Origin: Streptococcus suis | GTDB taxonomy: Bacteria; Bacillota; Bacilli; Lactobacillales; Streptococcaceae | Direction: 5' to 3' | NCBI RefSeq assembly: GCF_024509525.1 | Contig: NZ_JAMWEM010000001.1 | Span: forward strand, 124,001-188,000 | Length of the DNA stretch: 64,000 nt | In this document: piece after piece, positions 24,921 to 35,187 of the stretch | Layout of the letters: the number at the start of each line of letters is the position of its first letter | Position numbering within the stretch: the stretch's first letter is position 1 | Position numbers and translations under genes: made by a program | Notes under the pieces: model-generated | The model's input: only the letters and a program-made list of their open reading frames with translations | The model's database searches: none | What the model was told of the DNA's origin: nothing

Positions 24921-25960
24921 TGTTTCTCCTTCTTACTATTCCATTTTTCCCAACGTTTCAGGATTGCTAATGGTGGAGTGATCTCGGGAGCCCGTTCGTC
25001 TAGCAACCATGTCGCAGCAAAGTGGCTATCTGAAATTTGGAACATTGGAGGCTGTTCTTCAAAATCAATATCCAAGGCGTATGCATTTCTAGCTGCAAAG
25101 GCATCTCCAACTGGAGGATTCAACAAGTCTGGCGGAGTTCCTGGGATTGATTCCAAACTTCCTGAAGCTGTTTCCGTTGTAGGCATAGAGTTTAACAGCC
25201 CCCAAGTATAAGGATGTTGTGGATTGTAAAAGACTTCTTCTACCGTTCCAACTTCCACAATCTTCCCAGCATACATAACCGCCACACGATCTGCCATACC
25301 AGCAACAACACCTAGGTCATGGGTAATGAAAATAATAGATGACTGAGTTTGTGCTTGTATCTCTTTCATCAAGCTCAGTATTTGTGCTTGAATCGTCACA
25401 TCTAGAGCGGTTGTTGGTTCATCTGCAATCAGAATTTCTGGATTGCCCGCAAGAGCAATGGCAATAACGGCCCGTTGGCGCATCCCTCCCGACCATTGAT
25501 GTGGATAATCTTTTATATGCTCTTCAGCATTTGGAATTCCAACTTTTTTCATGAGTTCTAGAGCACGAGTCAGGGCTTCTGCTTTTGATACCTTTTCATG
25601 CAGCATGATAGGCTCAGCAATCTGCATACCGATGGTCATTGTCGGATCCAAACTCGTCATTGGGTCTTGAAAAATCATGGCAATTTCATTGCCCCGAATC
25701 TTGACCCAGTCACTTTCTGTCAATTGGCTTAACTCCTTGTCTTTAAACTGGATTTTACCAGTCAAACGTGCATTCTTAGCATTTAAGCCCATCAGAGTAC
25801 GGGTGGTTACTGACTTGCCTGATCCTGATTCTCCTACAATCGCAAGAGTCTCCCCCTTGTTGAGTGTGAAATTCACATCACGAATCGCCTTGACTTCACC
25901 CGCATAAGTCTGAAAGGTAACATTTAAATTTTCAACCTGTAAAATTGTTTCTTTATTCAT
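24917..25960 (-). CDS. oppD: Oligopeptide ABC transporter ATP-binding protein OppD
   Basis: The 347-residue ATPase has Walker [10 protein letters not shown], signature [15 protein letters not shown], Walker [13 protein letters not shown] and the OppD-type C-terminal region ([32 protein letters not shown]). I chose the ATG at 25960 because GGAGG lies 5 nt upstream; the in-frame ATG at 25972 is part of that ribosome-binding region. It pairs with OppF on the cytoplasmic face of OppBC. Confidence 0.95.
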   Translation of the reverse strand: MNKETILQVENLNVTFQTYAGEVKAIRDVNFTLNKGETLAIVGESGSGKSVTTRTLMGLNAKNARLTGKIQFKDKELSQLTESDWVKIRGNEIAMIFQDPMTSLDPTMTIGMQIAEPIMLHEKVSKAEALTRALELMKKVGIPNAEEHIKDYPHQWSGGMRQRAVIAIALAGNPEILIADEPTTALDVTIQAQILSLMKEIQAQTQSSIIFITHDLGVVAGMADRVAVMYAGKIVEVGTVEEVFYNPQHPYTWGLLNSMPTTETASGSLESIPGTPPDLLNPPVGDAFAARNAYALDIDFEEQPPMFQISDSHFAATWLLDERAPEITPPLAILKRWEKWNSKKEKQ

Positions 25961-25974
25961 AGCACCCTCCATTC

Positions 25975-27006
25975 TTAATCTGCACTTGATTTTGGATCAA
26001 AAGCATCGCGTAAGCCATCACCCAGCAAGATAAATGCAAGTGAAATCAGCACTAAGGCTGCTGCAGGAATCATAACTTGATAAGGATAATACTGCAAATT
26101 TTCCTGGGCATCTGTAATCAAGGAACCTAAAGAAGCAGTTGGTGGTTTCACACCTAGGTTAATAGCCGACAATACGGATTCATACATAATAGCACTTGGA
26201 ACCGTCATCATAATTTGTACGATGATGATACCTGAAATATTTGGTAGAACATGCTTAAATGCAATTTTTAAGTTACTTTCACCTAAGGCACGAGAGGCAA
26301 GAACAAAATCCCGTTCTTTATAGGATAAGGTAAGATTTCGAACCTGTCGAGCCATTGAGGTCCAGCCAACAATAGCGATGGAAATAATGATAGAGGTTAT
26401 ACCATTTCCTAAAAGCAAGCCGAGCATGGTGACGATAACCAGGTTTGGAATGGAAGAAATAACTTCTATGATCCGTTGCATGACTGTATCCACTTTACCA
26501 CCAGAGAAACCGGAAATCAAACCATAGGTCACACCGATAATCAAATCAATCACCGTTGCAATAACTGCGATTAGCAAAGAGATACGGATACCAACCGTTA
26601 CCCGCTTGGCAATGCTACGACCTAGATTATCTGTCCCAAGGATAAACTTTGTTCCCTCTGGAACACTTTGGTCTGCATAAGCATCGTTTGCTTCTGTATT
26701 TCCAGAGTATACAATCGAACCATTCCAGAATGGAAGGACATCACTTATTTTGGGAGGTAGATTACGATAGGTCGCAACTTCCTCACTGTTGAAACTATTA
26801 GCAGATTTTGTAGATACAACAAAGGTTGAGCCAATTGAAAATACTGCAAGGAAGGCAATGAAACAAAGCGATACGACCGCTAGTTTATTTTGCTTGAGTC
26901 TTCGCCATGCATCTTGTAGAAAGGACAAGGCTGGTTTTTCAATTTTTTCCTGAGAGTATGAACTACCCGCGCCAACCAATGTAAAGGTTTTTCTTTGTTC
27001 TGTCAT
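25975..27006 (-). CDS. oppC: Oligopeptide ABC transporter permease OppC
   Basis: The 343-residue permease has an N-terminal OppC-type cytoplasmic segment and first helix (VVSLCFIAFLAVFSIGS), an extracellular region ending with FILGTDNLGRSIAKRVTVG, and five more helices. The EAA loop DFVLASRALGESNLKIAFKHVLPN contacts the ATPases. It forms the channel with OppB. The start at 27006 follows AAGGAGTG. Confidence 0.95.
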   Translation of the reverse strand: MTEQRKTFTLVGAGSSYSQEKIEKPALSFLQDAWRRLKQNKLAVVSLCFIAFLAVFSIGSTFVVSTKSANSFNSEEVATYRNLPPKISDVLPFWNGSIVYSGNTEANDAYADQSVPEGTKFILGTDNLGRSIAKRVTVGIRISLLIAVIATVIDLIIGVTYGLISGFSGGKVDTVMQRIIEVISSIPNLVIVTMLGLLLGNGITSIIISIAIVGWTSMARQVRNLTLSYKERDFVLASRALGESNLKIAFKHVLPNISGIIIVQIMMTVPSAIMYESVLSAINLGVKPPTASLGSLITDAQENLQYYPYQVMIPAAALVLISLAFILLGDGLRDAFDPKSSAD

Positions 27007-27016
27007 TATTCACTCC

Positions 27017-27931
27017 TTAACCTAGTCTGACACGTGGGTCCACAATACTAATAATAATATCTGTGATTAGAATTGCCACCATCAACATCATTGCATAGAC
27101 AATTGTAGTCCCCATGATAACTGGGTAGTCTTTTGTAGGGATAGAGGTTACAAATTGTTGTCCAATGCCTGGAATAGAGAAAATTTGTTCAATTAAAGCG
27201 GAACCTGTCAAAATATTCGCAGCCATTGGTCCGACCAAGGTCAGAACAGGAATCATTGAATTACGGTAGGCATGGTGCTTAGTCACTTGACGGCTGGTCA
27301 TTCCTTTGGCACGCGCCAATTGAATATAATCAGTATTAAAAGTTTCAATCATCTCACTGCGGAAGAAGCGTGTAACTTGTGCAAAAACAGGTATTGCCAA
27401 AGCCAGTGTAGGTAAGATGGTCTGACCAAAACTACCCCATCCAGATAGGGGTAACAAGGCCCACTTAAAACCAAGGTAATCCAACAAAAGTAAACCAATG
27501 ATGAAGGCTGGTACTGAAATCCCCAGGGTTGAAACGATACTTAGAAAGCCATCAATTTTGTTATTCTTATTCCGAGCAGAAATAGCTCCAACCAACAGTC
27601 CTCCACTGATTCCGACAACAAGGGCTTGAATCCCAAGATGAACGGAAACACCTAGGCGTTGAATAATTAATTTGGTCACGGATTGATTGATTGACTGGTA
27701 ACTAGTGCCGAAATCTCCATGTAAGATATCCACCAAATACTTTAAGTATTGTTGCCACAGAGGCTTGTCCAACCCATATTGTTTATTCATCATGGCAATC
27801 ATTTCCTCAGTCAATTTCGGACTATTGTAGGGCGTTCCAGGCATAATCTGCATTAAGAAGAAGGAAAGAGTGATAACAACCCCCAATGTTGCTAAAAGAA
27901 TAGCAATCCTTTTCAATAAATATTTAATCAT
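27017..27931 (-). CDS. oppB: Oligopeptide ABC transporter permease OppB
   Basis: This 304-residue permease has six helices and begins MIKYLLKRIAILLATLG. It has the OppB/DppB features PGTPYNSPKLTEE and YGLDKPLWQQYLKYL in the first external loop, and the EAA loop DYIQLARAKGMTSRQVTKHHAYRNS. Its length is that of OppB, not of the roughly 500-residue AmiC found in the streptococcal Ami system. The ATG at 27931 follows GAGGAAC. It lies behind an intercistronic hairpin after oppA. Confidence 0.95.
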   Translation of the reverse strand: MIKYLLKRIAILLATLGVVITLSFFLMQIMPGTPYNSPKLTEEMIAMMNKQYGLDKPLWQQYLKYLVDILHGDFGTSYQSINQSVTKLIIQRLGVSVHLGIQALVVGISGGLLVGAISARNKNNKIDGFLSIVSTLGISVPAFIIGLLLLDYLGFKWALLPLSGWGSFGQTILPTLALAIPVFAQVTRFFRSEMIETFNTDYIQLARAKGMTSRQVTKHHAYRNSMIPVLTLVGPMAANILTGSALIEQIFSIPGIGQQFVTSIPTKDYPVIMGTTIVYAMMLMVAILITDIIISIVDPRVRLG

Positions 27932-27944
27932 ATTGTTCCTCAAA

Positions 27945-27977
27945 TCAAAAGCAAGAATTGGCTAATCCAATCCTTGC
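27945..27977 (-). terminator. Intercistronic hairpin between oppA and oppB
   Basis: GCAAGGATTGG and CCAATTCTTGC form a stem with one mismatch, followed by TTTTGATTTG on the minus strand. It lies just after the oppA stop and before oppB. A leaky terminator or RNA-stabilising stem here would keep the binding protein more abundant than the permease and ATPases. Confidence 0.6.
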
Positions 27978-27994
27978 ACGTATAAAATCAGTAA

Positions 27995-29641
27995 CTACTT
28001 TTCAATGTATGCGTAAGTGAAGTCTTCTTGGAGACCGGTTGAGTTACGAACAAATCCTTTAAGAGCTGGATTTTGAAGTCCGGCTTGGCTACGGAAGTAC
28101 AATGGGTTGTAGTAAGCATTGTCAAACAAAATTTTCTCTGCTGCTTTATAGTCTGCTGCTGCTGCATCTACATCAAGAGCATCTTCTGTCAAGGCTTTTG
28201 CGTAGACAGCATCATATTCTTCACTTGAGAATTTACCATAGTTATAAGCTGAGTCGCTTGTCATCAAACCGTAGAATGTAGACCCTTCTGGGTAATCACC
28301 ACCCCAAAGTACAAGCGCAACTTCGAAGTTTTGGTTTTTAGTATCTTCCAAACGTTGTTTGAAGGTTACAAATTTCTCTTCAACTTTCAATCCTGGAAGT
28401 GCTTTTTCCCATGTTTCTTTTAAGTAGTCAACTGCTGCTTTAGCTGCTGGACGGTCTGCATCTGCAGTAATTGTAAGCGTTAATTCAGAAAGTCCTGCTT
28501 CTGCCAAACCTTCCTTGAATAATTTAGTCGCTTTAGCTTCATCATAAGTGTAGCCAGGTGCAACAAATTCTGCTAAATCTGTTCCGTCTGACAAGGTAGC
28601 CAAACCATCTGGTGCAAATCCTGTTGCAGCTACTGAACCTGTGTTAATCGCTGCTTCAACAACACCCTCACGGTTGGTTGCCAAGTTCAATGCTTGACGA
28701 ATTTTTGTATTGCTCAATGCTGGAATTGAACCTGTTTGGTTATAAACCATGTAAGCGGTAGTTGCTTCTTTTACAGGTACTACTGCTTCATTATTTTTGT
28801 TTGCATTGTAGATAGCTGAGGTATCAGAGATTAAAGCATAGTCCAATTCTCCTTGCTTGTACATTTGAACAGCTGTATCTGGTTTTTTAACAGTTTGGAA
28901 GTTAACTGTCTCAATTTTCACATTCTCAGCATCCCAGTAATTTTCATTTTTCACAAGTTTATATGTTCCACTTGTACCATTCCAGTCTTCAACTGTAAAT
29001 GGACCAGAATAAATTTGTTTGTCAGATGCTGTACCATACTCTTCTCCAACTTTTTCAATGAAGGCTTTGCTTTGAGGAGCAAAGTTAGAGAATGACAAGA
29101 GACTCTTGAATTGAGGTGATGGGTTAGCTAAAGTAAAGATGACCTTGTTGCCTTCTGCTTTAACACCTAACTCACTAACTGGTTTTTCACCTGCGATAAC
29201 AGCTGCGCCGTTCAAGATACCTGATTCTGCTACAAGATAAGCATATTCTGAAGCAGTTTTAGGATCTGCGATACGTTGCCATGAGTAAACAAAATCTTCA
29301 GCAGTTAGATCGCTTCCATCTGACCATTTCAAACCTTCACGGAGAGTTGCTGTGTAAGTTAATCCATCTTCTGAAATCTCTAATTTTTCAGCCAAATCTT
29401 CATTCAACACACCATTCTCGCCAGCACGCAACAAGTTACTTCCAGAGTTTCCAATTGCTGTTGCTGAATAGCGGTCTGTGTTTTTAGAAATATCAAGAGT
29501 GATAATTTCAGTAGGTGTATACCAATTAATTGTAGTAGTGTCTGAAGATGCAGATTTTGAACCTCCATTACCACAGGCAGCTAATACAGAAAGTGTAGCC
29601 ACAGCCAAACCAGCTGTTGCGAGTTTTTTCAAATTTTTCAT
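27995..29641 (-). CDS. oppA: Oligopeptide-binding lipoprotein OppA
   Basis: The 548-residue extracytoplasmic binding protein (SBP family 5) has a lipoprotein signal peptide with lipobox LAAC (Cys23), then a Gly/Ser linker. Family segments include LREGLKWSDGSDLTAEDFVYSWQRI and KIRQALNLATNREGVV. It captures peptides for OppBCDF; streptococcal OppA proteins also affect peptide signalling and adhesion. The gene has a strong promoter at 29695-29723 and GGGAG before the ATG. Confidence 0.95.
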   Translation of the reverse strand: MKNLKKLATAGLAVATLSVLAACGNGGSKSASSDTTTINWYTPTEIITLDISKNTDRYSATAIGNSGSNLLRAGENGVLNEDLAEKLEISEDGLTYTATLREGLKWSDGSDLTAEDFVYSWQRIADPKTASEYAYLVAESGILNGAAVIAGEKPVSELGVKAEGNKVIFTLANPSPQFKSLLSFSNFAPQSKAFIEKVGEEYGTASDKQIYSGPFTVEDWNGTSGTYKLVKNENYWDAENVKIETVNFQTVKKPDTAVQMYKQGELDYALISDTSAIYNANKNNEAVVPVKEATTAYMVYNQTGSIPALSNTKIRQALNLATNREGVVEAAINTGSVAATGFAPDGLATLSDGTDLAEFVAPGYTYDEAKATKLFKEGLAEAGLSELTLTITADADRPAAKAAVDYLKETWEKALPGLKVEEKFVTFKQRLEDTKNQNFEVALVLWGGDYPEGSTFYGLMTSDSAYNYGKFSSEEYDAVYAKALTEDALDVDAAAADYKAAEKILFDNAYYNPLYFRSQAGLQNPALKGFVRNSTGLQEDFTYAYIEK

Positions 29642-29694
29642 AAAAAATCTCCCTGTTTCTGAATGTTTTCACAACTTTTTAAGTTATGTTTAAG

Positions 29695-29723
29695 ATTATA
29701 TACTAATTTTTATTCACTTGCAA
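29695..29723 (-). promoter_or_regulatory. oppABCDF promoter
   Basis: On the minus strand TTGCAA (29718-29723) and TATAAT (29695-29700) are 17 bp apart, giving a roughly 50-nt leader before oppA. Confidence 0.7.
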
Positions 29724-30091
29724 GTATTTTTTATAAAATTTTCTGACTTTTCTTTTGTTTTCAACATTGACGATATTAATATACTCGTCGGAGCTTTTAC
29801 TTATATTATGAACTATTAGCGAACAATTGTTTTTTTTGCGATAGAAATGTTCGACTCCCTTTCCTACCTCTATTTTTTATTAGAAAATTTATACAGAATT
29901 GAAGTATATTTAGAATCTTTTGGCGAGGGGTGACAACATACTATCTCATTGTTCAATATACTTCTATTTAGTGAGTATTACTAACTTTTTGAAAGCAATT
30001 AAATGCTCTTCCCTAAATAAAGAGACCAAACCACGTTTATCTCTTTGCTTATAAATCCTTAAATAAGGTTTGGCGGACAAAGTTAAGTCAA
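29724..30091. other. AT-rich intergenic region upstream of opp
   Basis: No gene is visible. It contains a 10-bp inverted repeat, GAAGTATATT (29901-29910) and AATATACTTC (29955-29964). It also contains a hairpin AAAGAGA/TCTCTTT (30019-30046), a candidate terminator for the ftsK-VOC operon whose last gene stops at 30092. Confidence 0.4.
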
Positions 30092-30481
30092 TTATTCATG
30101 AATTTCTAACGGTAGACCGTCTGGATCAAAGAAGAAAGCCATCTTTTTACCATCAAAATCATCTGTCCGCAGGGATTCGTGGGGGATACCTAGTTGGTCA
30201 AAGGTTGCTAGGCAGGCCTCAACATCCTCTACCTTGAAAGCTAGATGCCGTAGACCTGTATGCTCTGGACTAGGCATGGTTGGTCGCAAGGGAGCATCTG
30301 GCTTGATAAAGATTTCCAAGACCAAGTCCCCTTTTTTGACATTGAAGAGAATGTCATTTTTTTCTGGTCGAATATGCTCATCTAACTGTTCAAAGCCCAG
30401 TTTGTCAACGTAGAATTCTCTGGTCTGTTCATAATTACTACCAATAATGGCTACATGGTGAATGGTGTCTAGTTTTATCAT
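30092..30481 (-). CDS. VOC (glyoxalase/bleomycin resistance) family protein
   Basis: The 129-residue protein has two beta-alpha-beta-beta-beta modules. Putative metal ligands are an N-terminal His (IHHVAIIG), Glu in LVLEIF, His in GLRHLAFKV and the final Glu in LPLEIHE. This matches glyoxalase I-like proteins, perhaps detoxifying methylglyoxal or a related substrate; the reaction is not certain. The start overlaps the ftsK stop by 4 bp, so it is translated as the second gene of that operon. Confidence 0.8.
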   Translation of the reverse strand: MIKLDTIHHVAIIGSNYEQTREFYVDKLGFEQLDEHIRPEKNDILFNVKKGDLVLEIFIKPDAPLRPTMPSPEHTGLRHLAFKVEDVEACLATFDQLGIPHESLRTDDFDGKKMAFFFDPDGLPLEIHE

Positions 30482-32850
30482 GGGGTCTCCAATACCTTTC
30501 GTGGTTTGGTGCCTTCTGCCGGCCCGATAACACCAGCTGCTTCTAATTCTTCCATGAGTCTGGTTGCTCGGTTGAAACCGACTGAGAAGCGGCGTTGAAT
30601 CATAGAAGCACTAGCTTTCTGGCTTTCAACAACTAAGGCACGCACTTCGTCAAAGAGGGGATCGCTACCATTGTCGCCACTACCTCCGCCGTCCAGGTCG
30701 TTTTCAGACACTTCGCCAGGATCAAAGTTTTCATCGTAATCAGCTTCAGCCTGCTCCTTGATGAAACCGACAATGGCTTCGACATCATCATCTGAAATGA
30801 AGGAACCTTGCAAACGGACAGGGTGATTTTCATCGATAGGTTTGAAGAGCATATCGCCTCGACCCAAGAGCTTCTCAGCCCCGTTTTCATCCAAAATGGT
30901 CCGACTATCCGTGCCACTGGATACTGCAAAGGCAATCCGAGATGGTACATTGGCTTTGATCAGACCTGAGATAACGTCAACCGATGGACGTTGGGTAGCT
31001 AGAATCATGTGAATACCAGCTGCACGAGCTTTTTGTCCCAAGCGAATAATGGCATCTTCCACTTCCTTGCTGGCTACCATCATCAAGTCAGCCAACTCAT
31101 CCACAATGACTACAATCAAGGGCAGTGGAATCTGCTTTTCATCCGAACGGCTGTTAAAGTCTTCAACCTTGGCGTTGTAGCCTTCCAAGTTCCGCACACC
31201 CAGGTGGCTGAAGAGTTCGTAACGTTTTTCCATTTCATCCACGACTTTTTGGAGGGCGCGAGCAGCCTTACGCGGATTGGTGACAACAGGAATCAGCAAA
31301 TGGGGAATGTCATTATAGACAGACAATTCCACCATTTTAGGATCAATCATCATGAATTTGACCTGGTCTGGTCCAGCTTTCATGAGGATAGAGGAGATGA
31401 TGCCATTGACAGCAACAGACTTCCCTGAACCTGTCGATCCTGCTACCAACAAGTGCGGCATACGGGCCAAGTTGAAGGAGCGAACAGAACCATTGACAGC
31501 CTTACCGAGAGGAATTTCCAAAAGCTTGTCTGGGTCTGTTTTAGATTGTTCCCAGAGTTCGCGGAAGGGCACTGTCGCCACTTCTGAGTTAGGAACTTCG
31601 ATGCCGACTAGAGATTTCCCTGGAATCGGCGCCTCAATCCGCACGTCCTTGGCAGCCAGAGCCAAAGCCAAATCATCTGCCAGATTAGAAATGCGATTGA
31701 CACGCACCCCTACTGCAGGCTTGACTTCGTATTTAGTGACCGATGGTCCAATTTCTGCTCGCTCGACGACGACCTTAATTCCAAAGCTGGCAAAGGTATC
31801 TTCCAAGACCTTGATGTTCTGGCGAACAATTTTTTTCTCATTCGCCTGACTTTTGACCTGAATAGGAGCAAAAAGATCGATCGAAGGTAATTTATAGGTT
31901 AGATTTTTCTTCGGTTTGAAATCAATTTGAATATCTTGAGACTCCTCGTCAGCCAACTGACTGACTGGCTCTGAACTATCATCTTCCTCCTCGACAAGCA
32001 TAACCGGAAATTCATCTTCAACATCGACCGGTTGACTGTCTAGGTATATTGGAACAGGAGGTGCTTGATTTAGGATTTCTCCTGTTTCCAGGTCAAGATT
32101 TGGATAATCCTCAAGCAGTTCTTCTTCCAAGGCTAGCTGGGCTTGACGCTGGCGTTCTTCCATCTCCCTTTCTGCTTCCTCTTCTTCCCTGCGGGCAGCT
32201 AATTCGGCTTCCCGCTCTGCTTTTTCCGCCGCCTTAATAGCACGTTTTTCAGCCCGTCGCTCCTGACCTTGAACGAATTTCTCTTTCAACATCGCCAACA
32301 TATCTGCCACATCATAAACAGACCATGGGCTCATGAAGAAAAGACCAAAGGCAATAAAAAGGAGACCAATGAAAAAACTACCTATGTTAGCAAAGAGGAA
32401 GGAGACTGGAAGATAGAGCGCTCCTCCGAAAACCCCACCGCCAAGAAACTCTGTCACTTTAAAAGTAGTCAACTCCTGAAAAGCCTGACGAGTAGTCTGC
32501 CCCAGCGTATCCTTCCCTTCATACAGCCAGTCAAAATAGGCCTGATACTCCAAAAGAAGTCCTGCAAAAAAGAGTAGAAAACCCGACAAGGTTCCCTCTC
32601 TTTTTTCTATCAGAGTTGGAAAAATAGTGAAAATAGCAATCCCAGCCATGCAGACGTAAGCGCTACTTCCAACCACTAGACGTAGCAAGTTGTAAACCGT
32701 TACACCAAACAAACCTACTCGTGTAGCGGCAAAAACAAGGACAGCGATTACCAGCACTCTCACCAGAAGAGACTTTATTTTCTGCTGTTGAGCTAACTCT
32801 GCCTTAGTAAGACGACGGGTTGCTTTCCCTTTTTTTGTATTCTTTGCCAT
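30478..32850 (-). CDS. ftsK: DNA translocase FtsK/SpoIIIE
   Basis: The 790-residue protein has four N-terminal membrane helices (residues 25-175), an acidic/Glu-rich linker (about 200-290) and the motor domain with Walker [16 protein letters not shown] and Walker [13 protein letters not shown]. The C-terminal gamma winged helix ([22 protein letters not shown]) reads orienting sequences on DNA. It pumps chromosomal DNA across the division septum. The ATG at 32850 follows GAGGAT, and the gene is followed by the VOC gene with a 4-bp overlap. Confidence 0.95.
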   Translation of the reverse strand: MAKNTKKGKATRRLTKAELAQQQKIKSLLVRVLVIAVLVFAATRVGLFGVTVYNLLRLVVGSSAYVCMAGIAIFTIFPTLIEKREGTLSGFLLFFAGLLLEYQAYFDWLYEGKDTLGQTTRQAFQELTTFKVTEFLGGGVFGGALYLPVSFLFANIGSFFIGLLFIAFGLFFMSPWSVYDVADMLAMLKEKFVQGQERRAEKRAIKAAEKAEREAELAARREEEEAEREMEERQRQAQLALEEELLEDYPNLDLETGEILNQAPPVPIYLDSQPVDVEDEFPVMLVEEEDDSSEPVSQLADEESQDIQIDFKPKKNLTYKLPSIDLFAPIQVKSQANEKKIVRQNIKVLEDTFASFGIKVVVERAEIGPSVTKYEVKPAVGVRVNRISNLADDLALALAAKDVRIEAPIPGKSLVGIEVPNSEVATVPFRELWEQSKTDPDKLLEIPLGKAVNGSVRSFNLARMPHLLVAGSTGSGKSVAVNGIISSILMKAGPDQVKFMMIDPKMVELSVYNDIPHLLIPVVTNPRKAARALQKVVDEMEKRYELFSHLGVRNLEGYNAKVEDFNSRSDEKQIPLPLIVVIVDELADLMMVASKEVEDAIIRLGQKARAAGIHMILATQRPSVDVISGLIKANVPSRIAFAVSSGTDSRTILDENGAEKLLGRGDMLFKPIDENHPVRLQGSFISDDDVEAIVGFIKEQAEADYDENFDPGEVSENDLDGGGSGDNGSDPLFDEVRALVVESQKASASMIQRRFSVGFNRATRLMEELEAAGVIGPAEGTKPRKVLETP

Positions 32851-32911
32851 AAAATCCTCAACTTTCTCAATCTCTTTATTTTATCATAATTGAGAATATT
32901 TTTCATATCAG

Positions 32912-32937
32912 AAAAAGCCCTGCATTATACAGGACTT
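32912..32937 (-). terminator. Terminator of the sugar ABC/GH32 operon
   Basis: On the minus strand AAGTCCTG and CAGGGCTT form an 8-bp stem with one G-U, a 7-nt loop and TTTCT after it. It lies 40 bp beyond the GH32 stop. Confidence 0.65.
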
Positions 32938-32976
32938 CTCTTGGAGTGAAAGAATAATTTAAGAGGGCAAATAATA

Positions 32977-34341
32977 TTATAGAGCGTTTAGAATAATCTG
33001 ACCTTCTACGTAGAAGGTTGATGTCAAGGTTTCTTGACCATCGTTAATAAAGATTTCCAAACAGTTGGTATCAATCAAGACTAGTAATTCTTTCGCTTCG
33101 ACGGTCACTGCTCGGCGAACCGTTGACCACTCTTCTTCACCAGCTTGCTGGATTTTGAGGTGACTACGGTTAATATAGACTTCTTGGCTTTCCTTATCGT
33201 AGCCGAATTGCAGGTAATCTTGGTTGCTTCCAAGTTTTAGTTCCAAACTGTCTTCCAGTCTAAGAGAGAGCTTGCTTGGACCTTGGATACTTTGTCCAAT
33301 TTCAATATTGCTGAAGGCTTCCAAGACGCTTGTTGGCAGAACTTGGTGCAATCCGTTTTCAGTCTTCTTGAGAATGCGTGGAAGAGTCATCTGACCATAC
33401 CACTTATGGCCTAGATCATTGGTCACCAACTTGCGACCCCAAGTATGCATCCAGGCTATCATGAGCCGTTCGCCTTCTGGACCTTCGGTAGTCTGAGCTG
33501 CGTAGAAGTCATGTCCGTGGTCGATTTCCTTGAAAGAATCTGCCACAAAGACCTTTTTATCCCAGTCTACATGACCCGTCACAAAGATGTTGGAATTGAT
33601 ATTGATAAAGTCATTGTCTTCTTTTTGATAGCGCATAGGTGATACAATCAGGTATTCTTGACCATCTACTTCAAAGTAATCAGGACATTCCCAAACGTGA
33701 CCTTGGTGGGATTGACCTTTTAAGAAGATAGACTCAAATTGCCAGTCGGTCAAATTTGGAGAACCGAGGAGAACGATACAACCAACACCATCTTTATGCT
33801 TGGTTGCGACAACAGAGTAGTAGTGACCATCTTTCTCAAAAATCTTCGGATCGCGGAAGTCATTGGCAATGACTTCTTCCGGCAGTCCTTCTGCTGTTGC
33901 GACTGGATTCTGCTCGATTTTTTCAAAGTGAATACCGTCAGTCGAGAAAGCCATGTTCTGAACTTGGCTAACTGTCCCGTCTTCATTGACGATATGACCT
34001 GTGTACATGAGCCAGAGGACATCATCTTTGACAATGGCAGAGCCCGAGAAACAGCCATCTTTATCGTAAGCTTTATCAGGAGCTAGGGCAACTGGAAGGT
34101 GTTCCCAGTTGACCAAGTCCTTACTTTTTGCATGACCCCAGTGCATCGGTCCCCAAACACTCTCGTAAGGGTTGAATTGGTAGAAGAGATGATATTCTCC
34201 ACGGAAATAGATAAATCCATTGGGGTCGTTAATCCAGCCGACTGGAGCAGAAAAATGTTGCTTGGGCTTAAAATCATCCTTTACTTTTTGAGCGTGAATC
34301 GCAATATAGTCATCAGCCTGTTTAGAATTGTATTTAGACAT
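32977..34341 (-). CDS. Glycoside hydrolase family 32 (sucrose/fructo-oligosaccharide hydrolase)
   Basis: The 454-residue cytoplasmic enzyme has no signal peptide. The nucleophile lies in VGWINDPNGF (Asp39), the transition-state Asp in NDFRDPKIF, and the acid/base Glu in VWECPDYF, followed by a C-terminal beta-sandwich. GH32 enzymes release fructose from sucrose, sucrose-6-phosphate or short fructans. Because import is by an ABC transporter, the substrate is probably unphosphorylated, as in the pneumococcal sus system (SusH). It is the last gene of the operon, 4 bp after the second permease. Confidence 0.88.
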   Translation of the reverse strand: MSKYNSKQADDYIAIHAQKVKDDFKPKQHFSAPVGWINDPNGFIYFRGEYHLFYQFNPYESVWGPMHWGHAKSKDLVNWEHLPVALAPDKAYDKDGCFSGSAIVKDDVLWLMYTGHIVNEDGTVSQVQNMAFSTDGIHFEKIEQNPVATAEGLPEEVIANDFRDPKIFEKDGHYYSVVATKHKDGVGCIVLLGSPNLTDWQFESIFLKGQSHQGHVWECPDYFEVDGQEYLIVSPMRYQKEDNDFININSNIFVTGHVDWDKKVFVADSFKEIDHGHDFYAAQTTEGPEGERLMIAWMHTWGRKLVTNDLGHKWYGQMTLPRILKKTENGLHQVLPTSVLEAFSNIEIGQSIQGPSKLSLRLEDSLELKLGSNQDYLQFGYDKESQEVYINRSHLKIQQAGEEEWSTVRRAVTVEAKELLVLIDTNCLEIFINDGQETLTSTFYVEGQIILNAL

Positions 34342-34344
34342 AAG

Positions 34345-35187
34345 TTATTTCACTCCTGTTCCTGTACTTCCTAATCCCTGTACTAGGTACTTTTGGAAAA
34401 AGACATAAATAATAATTAGAGGAATAGTTGAAATCGTTAGCATTGCCATAATCTGATTAGTATAGGTTGGCTGAGTATTATTAATATTGGTAATCGCTAC
34501 CTGTAAAGGAAAATCACTCGTATTGGTCAATACCATCAAAGGCCAAATGTAATCGTTCCAACTACCAATAAAGGACAAGGTTCCTACTGTAGCAATCGCT
34601 GGTTTGGACAGTGGCAACATAATATTCCAAAAAATCCGGAACTGCGATGCCCCTTCAATCTTAGCTGCTTCTAAAATTTCATTAGAAACAGCCTTGAAAA
34701 ACTGTCGAAACATATAGATAAACAAAGGGGCAGATAAAGCAGGTAAAATTACTGCCAAGCGGGTATTTAGCAACCCCAATTTTTGAACAATTGAAAACTT
34801 CGTAATCATAATTGTTTCACCAGGGATAACTAGTAAGGCTAGCATAAGGGCAAACAAGATTTTTTTCCCTTTGAATTCAAACTTTGCAAAAGCATATCCT
34901 GCAAGTGAATTGACCAGAATGGAACCAAGCGTCACACAGGTAGCATAAAAAATACTGTTTCCTATATATTGAAATAGGTTAAATCGTGTAGAAATTTCTT
35001 TATAAGGCTGAAACCACTCTCGTGGATCCATAGAAGGCAGAAAAGATTGCCAAGTCCCAAGCTGTTCAAAAACAGCCTTTTCGCTTTTCATAGATGAAGC
35101 AACCATCCATACCAACGGAAATACGAAGAGCAGAGCCAATAATAAGGTTAAAACAAAATAAATGATATGGTTAATGCGTTTATTCAT
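34345..35187 (-). CDS. Sugar ABC transporter permease (MalG-like)
   Basis: The roughly 280-residue CUT1-family permease has six helices and the EAA loop EILEAAKIEGASQFRIFWNIMLPLSKPA. It forms the sugar channel with the permease encoded upstream. The ATG at 35187 follows AAGG, and an in-frame ATG at 35199 lies inside the ribosome-binding region. The gene overlaps the upstream permease gene slightly. No ATPase gene is present, so a shared ATPase such as MsmK is probably used. Confidence 0.88.
   Translation of the reverse strand: MNKRINHIIYFVLTLLLALLFVFPLVWMVASSMKSEKAVFEQLGTWQSFLPSMDPREWFQPYKEISTRFNLFQYIGNSIFYATCVTLGSILVNSLAGYAFAKFEFKGKKILFALMLALLVIPGETIMITKFSIVQKLGLLNTRLAVILPALSAPLFIYMFRQFFKAVSNEILEAAKIEGASQFRIFWNIMLPLSKPAIATVGTLSFIGSWNDYIWPLMVLTNTSDFPLQVAITNINNTQPTYTNQIMAMLTISTIPLIIIYVFFQKYLVQGLGSTGTGVK

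Noticed and set aside
23988..29641. Assignment as the amiACDEF peptide transporter
   Set aside because: The first permease is about 304 residues rather than the roughly 500 of AmiC, so oppABCDF fits better.
29901..29964. Small MITE suggested by a 10-bp inverted repeat upstream of oppA
   Set aside because: The repeat is short, AT-rich, does not extend outward and has no target duplication; chance is likely.
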